Positions 48,271 through 60,143 of a DNA stretch of 64,000 nucleotides are shown here, one piece after another. Numbering within the stretch: the stretch's first letter is position 1; every line of letters starts with the position of its first letter. A model generated the notes under the pieces. The model was not told where the DNA came from. It searched no databases and worked only from the letters and a program-made list of their open reading frames with translations. Position numbers and translations under genes: made by a program. This stretch comes from Epiperipatus broadwayi (lineage: Eukaryota; Onychophora; Udeonychophora; Euonychophora; Peripatidae): the NCBI GenBank assembly GCA_028023455.1, contig JAQFVV010012575.1:926517-990516 (forward strand), given 5' to 3'.

Positions 48271-48867
48271 TTACTTACAAATTATAGTAATTTCTATTTC
48301 CTGGTGTTAGCTGTGGGATGGCGTTGGTGCTAATCAAAAACATATACGTATAACGATTCCCGGGCCAGGTCTGTGATTGATTTTATATAAAAAGATCTGA
48401 TTTTGATTTCTAATAAAATGTTATAGTAACTAATACTATATGATGTTAGTGTTTCATTTTTGTAAATGTTTATTAATCTTTTTTTTATGTTTGTTAGTGT
48501 GTCTTTAAAGTTATGGTGTGTGTGTTTAAAGTTACAGTGTTTTTCTAATTTTTTTGTTACTTTATGCGTGTCTTTTTAAAGTTACGGTATTTTTTTCAAA
48601 AGTAAATAAATAATTTTATTAAAAAGCAATACCTAATTATAAATTGATAAAAAGTAATGTAAATGAAATATACTACAATTTATAATTGATACCCGACTAC
48701 TATGGGTTTTTTTTTTACAGTAATTAAAACTCACAAATATAAAAAGTAACGTGATTTAAATAGTACAATTTAAAAATATTCCCCATGAACTTTTCTTTTT
48801 TTAATTTCAAAATAGTGGGTTGTTTTGAATAGTGTGAATGTGTTAAAAGTAACCTTAAATTTATATA
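48271..48867. other. AT-rich spacer
   Basis: Contains three imperfect repeats of a (T)AAAGTTACRGT motif near 48506-48590 and no coding sequence. Confidence 0.4.
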
Positions 48868-49766
48868 CACCTGGGTCTCGTTTTACACAGATTATTTTAA
48901 TGCGATTTTGAAGTTATGCAATTCATGTTTCTTCTTAATATTTTTCATATTTCCCAATATTTATTAGATATCAAGAAATTTAAATTATTAATAACTTATT
49001 TTGACTTGAAATACTTTTTTTTTCAAAAATATAACGTTATATTAGCAGATAACAGAAATAAATAATGTAGATTTTTTTAAAAATAAATAACGAAGATTTT
49101 ATTGATTTTATAAACTGAAAATAATATTTCTAATGATAATGTATAATCTTTTTGTTTTGATTGCGATATCATTTTTTAAATATAGAAACAAAATGTGAAC
49201 ATTTAAAATTTATTTCAGTAGTAAAAATCAGTTGTCAACAGCAACCATTAACACAGCACAAGACTGAAATTGGCACTAGTTGTGTAAATGGGATGGAGCA
49301 GAATATGGTAAAAATTAGAATGGGGAATGGAAAATAAAGTTTTTCTGGGCATAATTGCTGAGAGATTCTTGACTTCGTTCAAGAAGAAGCTACATCACAT
49401 CACATTGACAAATCTGATTTCTTACCAGTTTACAAACGAACCACACATTCGAAAATAGTGATAATCATTAAAATACTATGAAAAAATGTCAAATTAAATA
49501 CTGTAGCTAATAAAAAAAAAGTCAAAAAAGTTTGTCTTGTACCAATTTTTTTCAAATATTTGATATTTTTTATTCGTCATACTTTATTTTCTTATTTTTT
49601 AATGTGAATTTTAAAGTAATTTTTCCTTGTTGCTTTGCTTTTATGCGAATTCTGAAAATTTCAGACCCCCCCCTTTTTCAAGGTAAGTTAAGTCTATTTT
49701 TGTGCTATTTTTTTTAATGCGGGTTTTCTGTGGAACCTTTCTACCACATAAAACGAGACCCAGGAG
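48868..49766. mobile_element. Pogo-like (Tc1/mariner) non-autonomous element
   Basis: The inverted ends are CACCTGGGTCTCGTTTTA (left) and, read inward from the right, CTCCTGGGTCTCGTTTTA: 17 of 18 match. TA stands directly outside both ends, the target duplication expected for Tc1/mariner/pogo elements. The CTCGTTTTA core followed by TTAATGCG-like sequence on both sides recalls Tigger/pogo termini. The 0.9 kb body holds only short T-rich open stretches and no DDE transposase. Confidence 0.75.
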
Positions 49767-50169
49767 TACTACATTTAGATTTAGGATACAAATAATTTTC
49801 TTCTTCTTTTTTTTTGTGACAGTAATTAATACTCAGAAACTGTGTTGTTTTCGTTTGTGTGTATATTTCTATAATGGATATAACATCATTATTTTAATAC
49901 AAAATAATGCTGTTTGTATAAAAGAGTAAAACATTTGGATAAAATATATTCCTAAATCATTAAATAAATTAATGGTTAATATACAAATAAAAAAAAACTC
50001 ACCTACATGTTCTTCTTTCTTGGTCTATTTGTGTGTGTGGGAGGGGAAACAAAATTATTGTCTGTGGTGAGAAAATTGGTCAAAAATGCATGTTTGAGTG
50101 GAGAAACATCAATAACAAAAATAACACTAGAACTGGTTATTGAACTATGTGAACATATTAACAACAACA
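49767..50169. other. Spacer before the Merlin remnant
   Basis: No feature recognised apart from the Merlin C-terminus that may extend into it. The plus-strand open stretch from 50007 overlaps the remnant antisense and is not considered a gene. Confidence 0.35.
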
Positions 50170-50840
50170 AAAAATTGAACTACTTTGTAATGAGTTGCAT
50201 CTCAAACAAGATCACATTCAAAACATCTTCTCCCTTGTGAAGACGTTGCCAAAAGTACTCACACAAGTAAAGATCCATGCATCGCCTGTTTGTCTCCTGC
50301 AATATTTTCTGTTTTGGCATTTGAGGCAGCCCCATAAACTCTCAACGTTTTGGGTATGCACATCTGTGGTAGGAATCCACAAAGTTGTGGTGGTGGTTTA
50401 TGTGCAGATGTTTAAATCCTGCTGCCTCCAGACCAGATGTTTTATAACTTTCCAGCAGATGGAGTAGATGGTGGATCCTGGCTTTACATTGTCCTTGATG
50501 GCTTGCAGCAGTGTGGTGGCAGATCAAGTTGGAACCACTACTGCAAAGCATTCCCTAGTCTCTTGGCACAACCCTCTGAAAATCCACTGCCGAGGAAGCA
50601 TTCTTCCCTGTTGGTTCTTCCAATGACTGAAAAGGGTCTCATCAACTTCAACAGACATTCCTACACCTCTGATTTGACAGCATGATCTTGATGAAAGGCT
50701 TTCACAGCACAGTTCATGAAGAGCATGCTTCCACCTGACCTAGGCACCACAACTCATCTCCAGATCTTTAAAAGCATGTTCTACAGTCAGCTCTTCACAG
50801 CTCCAATAGTAAAGCAACTGTAAAGATTTCATGAAGGGCA
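50170..50840 (-). pseudogene. Merlin / ISXO2-like transposase remnant
   Basis: Read on the minus strand, the order of conserved blocks is that of an IS1595/ISXO2-like DDE transposase, the type used by eukaryotic Merlin elements. LLYYWSCEELTV (about 50810) is followed by VEVDET (50638-50655, first catalytic Asp), QWIFRGLCQETRECF, GSTIYSICW (about 50455), EAAGFKHLHINHHHNFVD, HTQNVESLWG (about 50345) and DLYLCEYFW. The Asp expected in IYSDCW is replaced by Ile, and at least one stop and two frame changes interrupt the protein, so it is inactive. No terminal inverted repeats or 8-9 base target duplication were found around it. Confidence 0.8.
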
Positions 50841-50930
50841 TTTAAAATCATTCAAACCAGCTGCCTTTGCAAATAGAACACTTTTGTCGACAACTTTGCG
50901 ATTTACATATAAAAGTTCTCAGATCTTGTT

Positions 50931-51126
50931 ATGTATGTGTATAATTAAAATCCACACAAAATAATAATAGTAAATGTTGTAAATGGGGATTTAATATTTT
51001 ATCTTCATGTATATATATAACTTGCATATGTAGATGCGACAAATTATACATGTACATGTGATTAAATCCCCATTTACAACATTTACTATTTATTATTTTG
51101 TGTGTGTTTTAATTATACACATACAT
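50931..51126. mobile_element. 196-base fold-back element
   Basis: Arms of about 65 bases, starting ATGTATGTGTATAATTAAAA on the left and matching the right arm inverted, with GTAAATGTTGTAAATGGGGA and its complement in the arms. The loop is TA-rich. A part-copy in the opposite orientation follows at 51238-51300. No clear target duplication. Confidence 0.8.
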
Positions 51127-51237
51127 CACTACAAATGGAAAATAATTCATGGCAACAACTAAAAATGAAAATAAACCCTCCCAAATATTTAAATGATTAT
51201 ATGTTAAGTTTGAAGACTAACAAATAATCTTTGAACT

Positions 51238-51298
51238 TGGGGGGATTTAATATTTAATCGTATGTATGTGTATAATTTGTTGTATCTTCATACGCAAG

Positions 51299-51356
<58 letters not shown>
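51238..51356. repeat. Partial copy of the fold-back element running into (TA)n(TG)n
   Basis: GGGGATTTAATATTTAATCG to CATACGCAAGTTATA corresponds, inverted, to the loop-side half of 50931-51126. It continues into a (TA)n tract (51300-51338) and a (TG)n tract (51339-51356). Confidence 0.7.
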
Positions 51357-51357
<1 letters not shown>

Positions 51358-54033
51358 AAGTTAAATATACTTTGTTAATTTAAAATCAACTTCTACTTGA
51401 ATAGCTGTGTTATTTTGTAAAACAGCAAGAAAACAAATCCTTTTAGATAGGAAGGTTAATTACTGAAGGAATTTTGCAGATAAACAAGATGAATAATTAA
51501 TTAAAAAGTAATCGGGCTGCAAAAGGGTAATCAATCAAAGAAAAACCTAAGTCTAAATCTGCTTCTGCAAGTAAACTGGGAGGGATTGACCCGACCAGGA
51601 CGGATAAGATTTGACCGATCAAATCCAGAAAATCAGAACTGGCGAAATATTTTAGTGAAAGTGTAAAGCATTGGCCACTTAAAACTGGGAGTTCTACCGA
51701 TGCAGATGAAAGGTGCTGAACGTCGCTTATTTAGCATTGTAGGCCCAGAGAGGGCCTCCAAATGTCCAAGAGTCAGCATAGGGACTGTAAAGTAGGTCGC
51801 ATAGATCTTTCTTATTATTTTGGTATACCTTCAGGTTTGTTGATATAAATATATAATGATTGTTTTAATGTATTTATGTAAAATATGTATATATTAGTGT
51901 ATTGTAATTAAATCTGCTTTTCTAATTCTACCAGCATTAGTCTCTCTGATTATGATTATTGTATGCATATATAGGCAGGGCAAGGTTGGCTTACTGTATA
52001 GATTGTTCACCAGTGAGTATTATAACTGGTGGACATAACAGATCTTTTTTAGCATGAATTCGTATTTCCTCACCACAAAGACACATCTTCTGTTTCAACA
52101 GGATATTTTTAATTTTGTAAAAAAGGCCCCAGCGCTAGCTTCAGCTGATGGCAATTGCCACAGATTCAAATACTCAGAGTTAGAGGCAGTGGCCATCTTA
52201 CATATTAGTGAAAAAATTCTTGTGAGAACATTATCTGTCGCATGATTGTCAAAGAACTGCTGTCATGTACCCTTTAAAATAACTTTTTGAGGGTTACCCA
52301 TTCGTAATGAAAACTTCACGTCACTATTAATAAACTTACAACACTAAACTAAATTACAGCACATTAAAAAAATGTCTAATCAAATTTTAAAAAACTACGA
52401 CTGGTTCAAATACACACACTCTCACATGAAACTACAGAGAAAATAGATATTCAAAGATTACGATAAAATGAATAACAAAATCAACTATGGCAGTCAATAA
52501 AGGCATTTCTCTTTGCTTTTAGCATAGAAAAAAGCCATAACCAGCAGTCGTTGGGAACTCTTTCTGTGTTTTATCATAGAAAGAAGTCTCTTTGTGTTGG
52601 CTTCTGTCACCGCCCAACATAATGTGAGGACTTGTTGTTTTTTTTGCATTTTAACGTAGAAAATTTCCTCTTTTGTTGGGTGAATGCTGGTGAAATGGTA
52701 TATTTTTAGGAATTGACTTAGAAATAGCGACATCTCAAGGTGAACCCCAGGGAATAAAAAATTACCCAAATTATTTTTAAAACTACAAAAATAAAAATAC
52801 CAATGAATATTATATTTGAAATAATTTTTTAATCAATTTAAAAGCTAACTTAAACTAAATAATATTATCTGACTGTTTTAAGATTAATTTAAAGATTATT
52901 TTTAAGTCAATTTAATACTATTTATTCCAATTTATTTACAATATCTATTTATTATAGTTTAGACACTAAAATGAATTAAACAATAGTTATATTAAAATAC
53001 ATTTAATATTATTTATCAATTCACAACTATTTCTGACATTCCCTTTAAGTCAACTTACTGTCTTACATTTTTTATTAAACTAATTAACATATACTATTGA
53101 AATATTTACACATTCCTATAAACATTTAATAATTATTACAATACCACATAAGATTATCCTATTCTATTAATTACTAATTAACTTCTATTTTATTATTATT
53201 ATTTTTTTAAAAATCAGAAAATTTCAAACAAAAAGTTAAGCTAAGAAAAACTCTGGCACCTGTTGGATCCAAGTGAAGTTTCACTTATGTACAATATATA
53301 TATATTTGCAGTGGACAATAAAAGGCTGGGTTCTTTTTATCTATTAAAAAGATTTTCATTTTTTGCTTCAATAAAATGGCGTTTTTCATTTTAGAATCTT
53401 AGACCTGCAAAAATATGGTAATAAAGACTCACAGAGTGGTTACTAAATCACTGGTTGCTGTGACATTTTGCAAGTGTATGGTGAACAAATCGACATTGTC
53501 TGACTAATCAAAATTATATTGGGCTTTTATTCCCTAAATAAAAGTTATTAAATATTAATTTACTTGATCAATTCTATAAAGTTAATTGCATAATGATATG
53601 CTGGTTATATATAAAATTGATATTGCTTGAAAAAGTCTCAACTAATTAAAAAATCCAAGTTCCATTCAGATTTTAATAAGTGGTCATAAGCTTAACAGGT
53701 AAATCATAAATATCATAATCAATAGAAGTCTTTCCAAAAGAAAGTGAACCTATATATTATTATAAAGTATGTCCTGATCCAAGTAATTAAAACTTACACC
53801 AATATGTAGACTACTTTATTCAAATCAAATACTGAAACAATTTCACTTGTGAAGGCTAAAAAAAAGTGAGAACTTTTTTTAAAATATGCATTTACTGTTT
53901 GAACACATTCATATTATAAATAGTGAAATTTTATCAAAATAAATTTCAGATTCTATGGGTCTTTCTTTCAATTCTTATAATAAAATGACTTTTTAAAATA
54001 AATATATTAAGGCAATAATATTTCATATTAATA
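51357..54033. other. Gene-poor region with two unexplained GC-richer patches
   Basis: Positions 51500-51800 are clearly richer in G and C but have no long ORF. At 52054-52245 there is a 63-codon open stretch containing KYSELEAVAIL, weakly like the RNase H/RT junction of Gypsy pol (YS..E.EALAI), too short to assign. Positions 52500-52740 hold three spaced repeats of a TTTTA(G/T/A)C(A/G)TAGAAA motif on a 91-codon minus-strand stretch of unknown nature. The rest is AT-rich. Confidence 0.4.
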
Positions 54034-54041
54034 GCCTAATA

Positions 54042-54316
54042 CAGTGGTCGCGAATCTTTTTATGTTTTTTGCGTTGTGTGCGCGTCAAAAATTTCCAAAA
54101 AAATATTTATTGAGTAATTGACAGGCCATACAGTTATTAAATCAAAATATCTTATTATACAACTTAATTATTGGTTATGCGTTATCTTTTTGTAGGTGTA
54201 TATGTTCATGACGATAAATCCCATCGAAATAAGATGGATTCTGGACTAGCCATTATTTGAAAGCAAGGTGAGAATATGTCAGTCGTTTTATTTTTTAAGA
54301 GAGACTTTAGTATAAC

Positions 54317-54366
<50 letters not shown>

Positions 54367-54891
54367 CATACCAACTATGTGGGCATTTATTTTTATGACG
54401 CTGATTACATTGGTCTCGCGTTTCGTTTCTTTGTTTGAGATTTCGATTACTTTAAAAATGTATTTTTTAATCATCATTTGGACCGAAAAAGATTATGATG
54501 GTAAAATATTTTATTACTTTTACTTTACGATTTGACAAGATTTACTTCAAAGAGTTGTAGTTTTAATGGAATTATTTGACAGTCTTATAGAATATGATAC
54601 TACATTATTTGACATATGTATCATCACCTCATATATACATATATGTACAAACTTATTCTTTTCAAAATTTTTATTTATTGTTTCAAATCAGAATTCATAT
54701 GTAAATTGAATTATAATGTAATATAATATTTATTTATTTAACTTTTAATTTACAATAAATTTTTGTTAGTACCACAACAAAAAAATTGAATAATTTATTT
54801 AAACCTTAGCAAATTATGATCTGTAAATAGTTACCAGCCATTAAAAAGTTCATACATGCCCCTGTGACATGCCAAAACTTCACCATCACTG
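54042..54891. mobile_element. Non-autonomous hAT element
   Basis: The left end is CAGTGGTCGCGAATCTTTTT and the right end, read inward, is CAGTGATGGTGAAGTTTTGG. The flanks GCCTAATA (54034-54041) and GCCTAATG (54892-54899) match at 7 of 8 positions, an hAT-type 8-base target duplication. The 850-base interior has a long (TA)n at 54320-54364 and no transposase. Confidence 0.8.
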
Positions 54892-54899
54892 GCCTAATG

Positions 54900-55398
54900 A
54901 ATTCCACAAAAGGAGCAATTAAATAAAATTTATCTAAGTAAATTAGAAATTTTTGACTAACCAATAATTATAGGAACAAAATCACATATTATTACTACAA
55001 TGCGGGAATGGTCAAAAGTTTCTTAAAATAATACTTTATGAACATAGATATAGTTTACTAATTATTCAATCATTAATTATTACATTAACTAAACATCAAA
55101 GAAAATAATGAAATGGTTTACTGCTTTAGAATTATAAAATGATTGAGCGTAAACAATGAAAGACTTGTGAACCATAGACCTTAATTCCCAGAGTTCATTA
55201 CTATCACTATATTAATTCATGCAGGGCAATTAAGCATTTACAGGTTAAACATAAAAAGAAAAATCCACAGGAAAATTACATTTAACTAACTTCAGAACAG
55301 AAATTTTCTCCTAGCAATTATTTAGCAAAAATATACACATTTTTATTGCTACCAAACATCACTTGATCATCACTTCTTGTGCTTGCTCATAACTACTA
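54900..55398. other. AT-rich spacer
   Basis: No feature recognised. Confidence 0.4.
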
Positions 55399-55839
55399 TT
55401 AAAACAGGCAAAACTAACCATACAGTAGTGACAGTCAGTGCAGGCCAGAATAATCAATAGATGCAAGAAGGCTTGTGCATAAAATCCCCATCTAGTGCCT
55501 ACACATTCAATATACCCAGATTAGTTTCTGGCTTGTGGCCTTCGTCAGTGAGAAGCCTTGGATCTGAGAGCACTGCACCTAGATCTTAGTATCAAACTAG
55601 TCTCAGGATATTGGATGAGTAGGCACTAGATAGGAATTTTATGCACAAGCCTTCTCTAGGTGCAGGGCTCTTGGATCCAAGGCTCCTCACTGATGAAGGG
55701 CACAAGCCAGAAACTAGACTGGGGATATTGTGTGAGTAAACACTAGAGAGGGATTTTATGCACAAGACTTCTAGCATCCATTGATTACTCTGGCTTTCAC
55801 TGTGTGGTACTACTGTATAGAGAGTTTTGCCTGTTTTAA
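55399..55839. mobile_element. 440-base fold-back element with an extra internal arm
   Basis: Long inverted ends: TTAAAACAGGCAAAACT on the left and its complement at 55824-55839. TACAGTAGT, GCCAGA(A/G)TAATCAAT(A/G)GATGC and GCTTGTGCATAAAATCC follow on both arms. A third copy of the GCATAAAATCC...TAGTGCCTAC arm lies at about 55610-55656 in the same orientation as the right arm, giving an arm order of + - -. A CAGTGA(G)-AAGCC segment is also inverted. No target duplication is clear. Confidence 0.75.
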
Positions 55840-57585
55840 TTTTTATTGCTATGGTGATTTTTTTTATGCTAATATTTAAAAAAAATGTTTATATAAAGCA
55901 TATATTAATGTTTAATTACATAAAATACTATTATAATAAGCTAAAAGTCGTCTGTTTAAAAAAGAATTATTAATCAGACCTGTTGGAACTACATTGCTAG
56001 TAGAAATTGAATTCCTAAAGATTGTATCTTTAGGTAGCCCTATATAGATATCTTCCTTTCCACTATAGAAATGAAAAAAATCTAAAGAAATGACCTATTT
56101 TACATAGTCTGGTTATATATTATAAATCAATTAAAGCAGTAAAAATAATTGTAAAACCAAATTTTAATACTAATGACAAAACAGAAGAAAATAATAATAA
56201 GTATTACAATTCTATTTTTTCTTTTAAGTATAATTACCATTATCAGAATACCCAGATTAACCAATAAGACAAAAGCAGCTCTCCGTTTTACTATTGCCTA
56301 ATATAAACAATATAATTAGTGAATAACAGAGATAGGAATTATATATGCCTCTGGTAATAGACCGATTATTTTAACTTGTAGTAGATGGCGGTAAAGAGGA
56401 AAACTTCTTAAGTATAGATACATGCAATTTGCAATTTTAAGGCTACAAATTCTTAAAGAACTCAACAAAAAACACCACTTTTAGTTGAAAAGCTCTCACG
56501 ATATGAAATTGATATAACTACTCTTAGAGAGACTTATCTTCTAGAGAACCGCACCCCCCCCCAGAAATTTTTGCGGAGGCATCAAAAAAGTTGGTAGTGA
56601 TAAAAGTCATGAAAGTAGGAGGCAAAAATCAAATCTGCACTGCATTTAAAATCTTCTAAAAAGGAAATATATATATATTTTTTAAGTGAATATTAGTTAC
56701 TATTCTGATCAGAAAAAACGAGAAAGTGTCAAAATATTGTCATTATTTATCAAAATTGATGGATGAAGTTTGTCAGAAGATGCAGTGCAGATGTTATGAT
56801 ATTTTACGAGATCACACTATATATGTTAATTTGTAAATACATTGTTAGTCGATGGGGTTGAACATATTCCAGTGAAGGGGGGTGGGCATGATATTAAATT
56901 TGCTATGAGATCTGGGATCTATCTTCTATTTAACTCAATTTTAACAATTCTATTTATATTTATTTTATTAGTACACATATTGCAACATGAGATTCAGAAG
57001 GTTCAATGAGAGAAAACTTTTTTTCGTTTTGAATAGTATTATTATATCAATGTCATTAAACATCAAAATTTTCTTTTTAAAAACTTTAATGTACAAGTTG
57101 ATAGGAACATTAAACTTTAACTTGTAATTACTGGTGCTATAAGTTCACTTTGAGAGCGGATGGCTGGCTGGTTGGCTTTATTGAATTTTTGCATAATGCA
57201 TAGACTGACTATCATAAATACTTCTTTACTTAGGCAAAAATTATTATAAAAAGTTGGATACCTTATGCTCCACAAGAATGACATGGAAGAGACTAAATTA
57301 TAGTTATATATCTAAATGCATATATATATATATATCATCAGCATTCTCATTCCATACTATAGATTCAGGTCATAAAATTGATTTTTCTAGTACGGGATCA
57401 TATCCAGATGTGATAATCTCTACCACTGCAAAATTAGAGAAGCCATTGAGATACTTAAAAGGACAGATTGTATCAATAACCAAGATGATACATGCAAACT
57501 TTTTCCTATTTGGAAATATGTTTTTTAAAAAAACATTCTTTTTCTAGCATTTTTGCTATTGGTGGAGCTTTAAGGTTTTTTTTTC
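55840..57585. other. AT-rich region without recognised gene
   Basis: Contains a C9-10 homopolymer near 56552. The open stretch 57254-57547 (97 codons) has no recognisable domain and crosses a (TA)n run, so I do not call it a gene. Confidence 0.4.
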
Positions 57586-57592
57586 AAGTCTG

Positions 57593-57684
57593 TGATTGTA
57601 GCGCCTCTACAACCGCCTTTCTACATTTTATCACCCAGTAGATGACTTGTGTGATCAAGTCGAAACGTCGTTTGGTATATCAAT
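57593..57684 (+). other. Hairpin followed by GAAACGTCG, Penelope-LTR-like
   Basis: TTGTAG/CTACAA forms a hairpin at 57596-57612. At 57643-57662 GACTTG and CAAGTC pair around a 6-base loop, followed immediately by GAAACGTCGTTTGG. A stem followed by GAAAC is how the hammerhead-type motifs in Penelope-like LTRs look, but the CUGAUGA core box is not intact here (TAGATGA), so it could only be a decayed relative. Confidence 0.25.
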
Positions 57685-58499
57685 ATTTAAACTTTTTAAC
57701 ACCGATGAACCACAAAATATGTCTTTTGTATATATATATTTCAGAAACACTAGTATGTGCAGATTGTTGGATAATTCATTAACTAGTACTTTCAAAGTTA
57801 ATATGATAGCATCACTATAAGAGACTTTATAAATAATCATGTTCATAAAAAAAATGTTAGTGTTTATTCATTAGAAATATCTATTCTAAATTTCAGCAGT
57901 CAATATTCATTTTGCAGAACTATCATGTTTTAAGCGTGGAATTATCTTACGGAGCGTTTGCATCTCTAACAATGATCTTATAATTAGTGATTTGGCTAAA
58001 ATAAAAGAAATAGCATTTTTTATTTAGTGGAATTCCTTTAAATCTTTTTTTGAGACATTGAAAGCAACATATGAAACATAAAAAGTGATATTAATGACAG
58101 ACACTCTCTTTTTATGATGTCTGAATAAGTGAAGAAGTATTTTCATTTAAAAATGTATCAATCTTACTAACTTATTAACATTTAAAAAAAGTTATCCAGT
58201 TCAGTGAAGTTAAAACATCTATTTTAGAATCTTAAAAATAAAAAAGCTTATTTTAGAATTTTAAAATATGATAGTGATATATTAAATTAAAAACTATTAA
58301 ATTTTTTGGGAATAAATATGGATTCAAAGTTAGACCAATTGATTTTAAGAATTCTTCCATTATTTCATTTTATAAAAATAAAATATATAGACAGAACAAC
58401 AGTAATTATCATTATTATTATTATTATCCATTGAAGCAAATACAGTTTAAAGAATTTTCTTGAACAAATTGTATTTAGTTGTATGAAGAATGAATAGTT

Positions 58500-58860
58500 A
58501 CGAAAAATTCAGTATGGTTGTAAAACATTTAAAAAATCACTGTAGACACGATTTTTGATAGAAAATGTAAATAAGTATAAAGAAATGATTTATACATCGC
58601 TTTTACAGATTTAGACAAAGCATTTGGCTTATTTCATCACACAAGTCTGTGGCAATGTTTGAAATCAGTTGATTGTCTATCAAAGTTTATTCATATTACC
58701 CATGATGGACTACAATAAAGTGTTATTATTACGAGTGAAAAATCCATAGTAATCGAAATAAAAATTATTATTGAACAAAGGTGTTTATAGTTTCAATTTA
58801 TTTTATATTTATTTAAAGTCCATATTAATGGCTGAGTGTAGAATATACAGACAGTTCTAA
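58500..58860 (+). pseudogene. Decayed LINE reverse-transcriptase fragment
   Basis: Across frame changes the plus strand reads FSMVVK (for QYGFR, RT block near the start), then FxDLDKAF near 58615 (the FVDLxKAFD motif with the catalytic Asp), LWQCLKS, and KFIHITHDGLQ near 58690 (for the IxxLHDGM motif). The order and spacing are those of LINE (Jockey/CR1/R-type) RTs. Stops and indels are frequent. The YADD box is not visible, so the fragment is truncated. Confidence 0.6.
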
Positions 58861-59535
58861 CACATTAGGAAAATGTGTAGGCAAGTAAGTAGACAAAGTA
58901 GGTGAATAGATAGATAGGCAAATAAGAATACTGATTGACCTATAGAAATATAAGTGGATAGATTTTTAAAATGTGTTTATGTATGTAATTTTTTAATGAA
59001 ATTATATATTTATAAAAAGTCATCAATAAAAGAGAACGAAAAAGTACTTCTATTTTTACAAAACCATTTTAATTTACATTAAAAAAAATCTCCACATCAT
59101 TAAGAAGTAATGAATTATTGAAAAATTGTCTGATATTACGCAACAACGCTACATAATTATCTCCAGTTCATAAAAAATTTAAATATCTTCTTTGACTCGC
59201 TACGACGCTTTTAATCTTTTACATTTGAATTCACGCAATGTTATTGATTGAAATACAAAAAGTCCAAGGACATTTCAAGTAATGGTAGTCGACTGTTAGA
59301 ACAAATTTTAGATGAAACATTAATTTTTTTTTGATGTTTAATATAATTTACAAGCCAGTTAAGGTAATTTATATATTTATATTTTACGCCTACGTTCAAG
59401 TTCCATATTGGTAATTCTTTTTTTAATAGTTTCTTTTTTTTAAATATTAGTAATAAATATATAAATATTATTTAAGCGTGATATTACGAATGTTTTCACG
59501 ACTTTTTTAATTTTTGTAATATGTGCGAGGATAAT
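58861..59535. other. AT-rich flank of the Gypsy element
   Basis: No gene or repeat recognised. Confidence 0.4.
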
Positions 59536-59847
59536 TGTCCAACTGGCTCTGAAACTAATTAATGTTCGCTCTACTTCACAATTAATATATAGTATTAGCA
59601 GATAGTTCTTGGCATAAACTTTCAAGTTAATAATTCCGTATATATATATTTATAACACACGAGCACGTAAGTATGTTAGCAACAACGAATACTACAACGA
59701 TTATTATTGTTGTTTGTTCTAATAATATTACAGTCGATCTCTAGAAAATAATTATTTGACAGTGAATACGTTACCAAATACCTCATCAGCGGATGTATCC
59801 ATCGTTCTGGGTAGTATCTCATGTCAGGTTTTAATTAGTATATCACA
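59536..59847 (-). repeat. Gypsy 3' LTR
   Basis: A 312-base LTR. On the minus strand it begins TGTGATATAC right after the polypurine tract and ends GGACA, within AGTTGGACA. The first 146 plus-strand bases match 63855-64000 with few substitutions. Confidence 0.85.
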
Positions 59848-59861
59848 CTTCTCCTCCCACT
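59848..59861 (-). promoter_or_regulatory. Polypurine tract of the Gypsy element
   Basis: On the minus strand GTGGGAGGAGAAG lies immediately before TGTGATATAC, the start of the 3' LTR, where the plus-strand DNA primer is cut by RNase H in this class of element. Confidence 0.8.
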
Positions 59862-60143
59862 ACACATAATTAGGAGTAAACATGGAATACATTTTGTTTT
59901 CTCTATAGTCCAACATAGCATTTTCTCTTTTCTCCTCTCTTCTAGCAGATATAGTCCTTTAAGAATTTGGGAGACTGTTTTTTTCTCTGAGGTCTTGGCA
60001 ATCTTTCTTTAATGTTGTTGCCTACTACTTCCCTTGGCATATCTTCTCATTGTAGTGTAGCATCATCTATCCCTTGTTCCTCCTGAGTATCTGGTTGTCC
60101 AGTTTGTGGTTTATCTATCTCTGATTTTGTCTCTGCCGGTTAG

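Noticed and set aside
50007-50685. Plus-strand open stretches across the Merlin remnant
   Set aside because: Antisense to the recognisable transposase; no domain of their own.
52054-52245. Gypsy RNase H fragment (YSELEAVAIL)
   Set aside because: Only about ten residues resemble the family; no neighbouring pol motifs on either side.
57254-57547. 97-codon open stretch
   Set aside because: Crosses a TA microsatellite and a poly-T/poly-A end; no recognisable domain or promoter.
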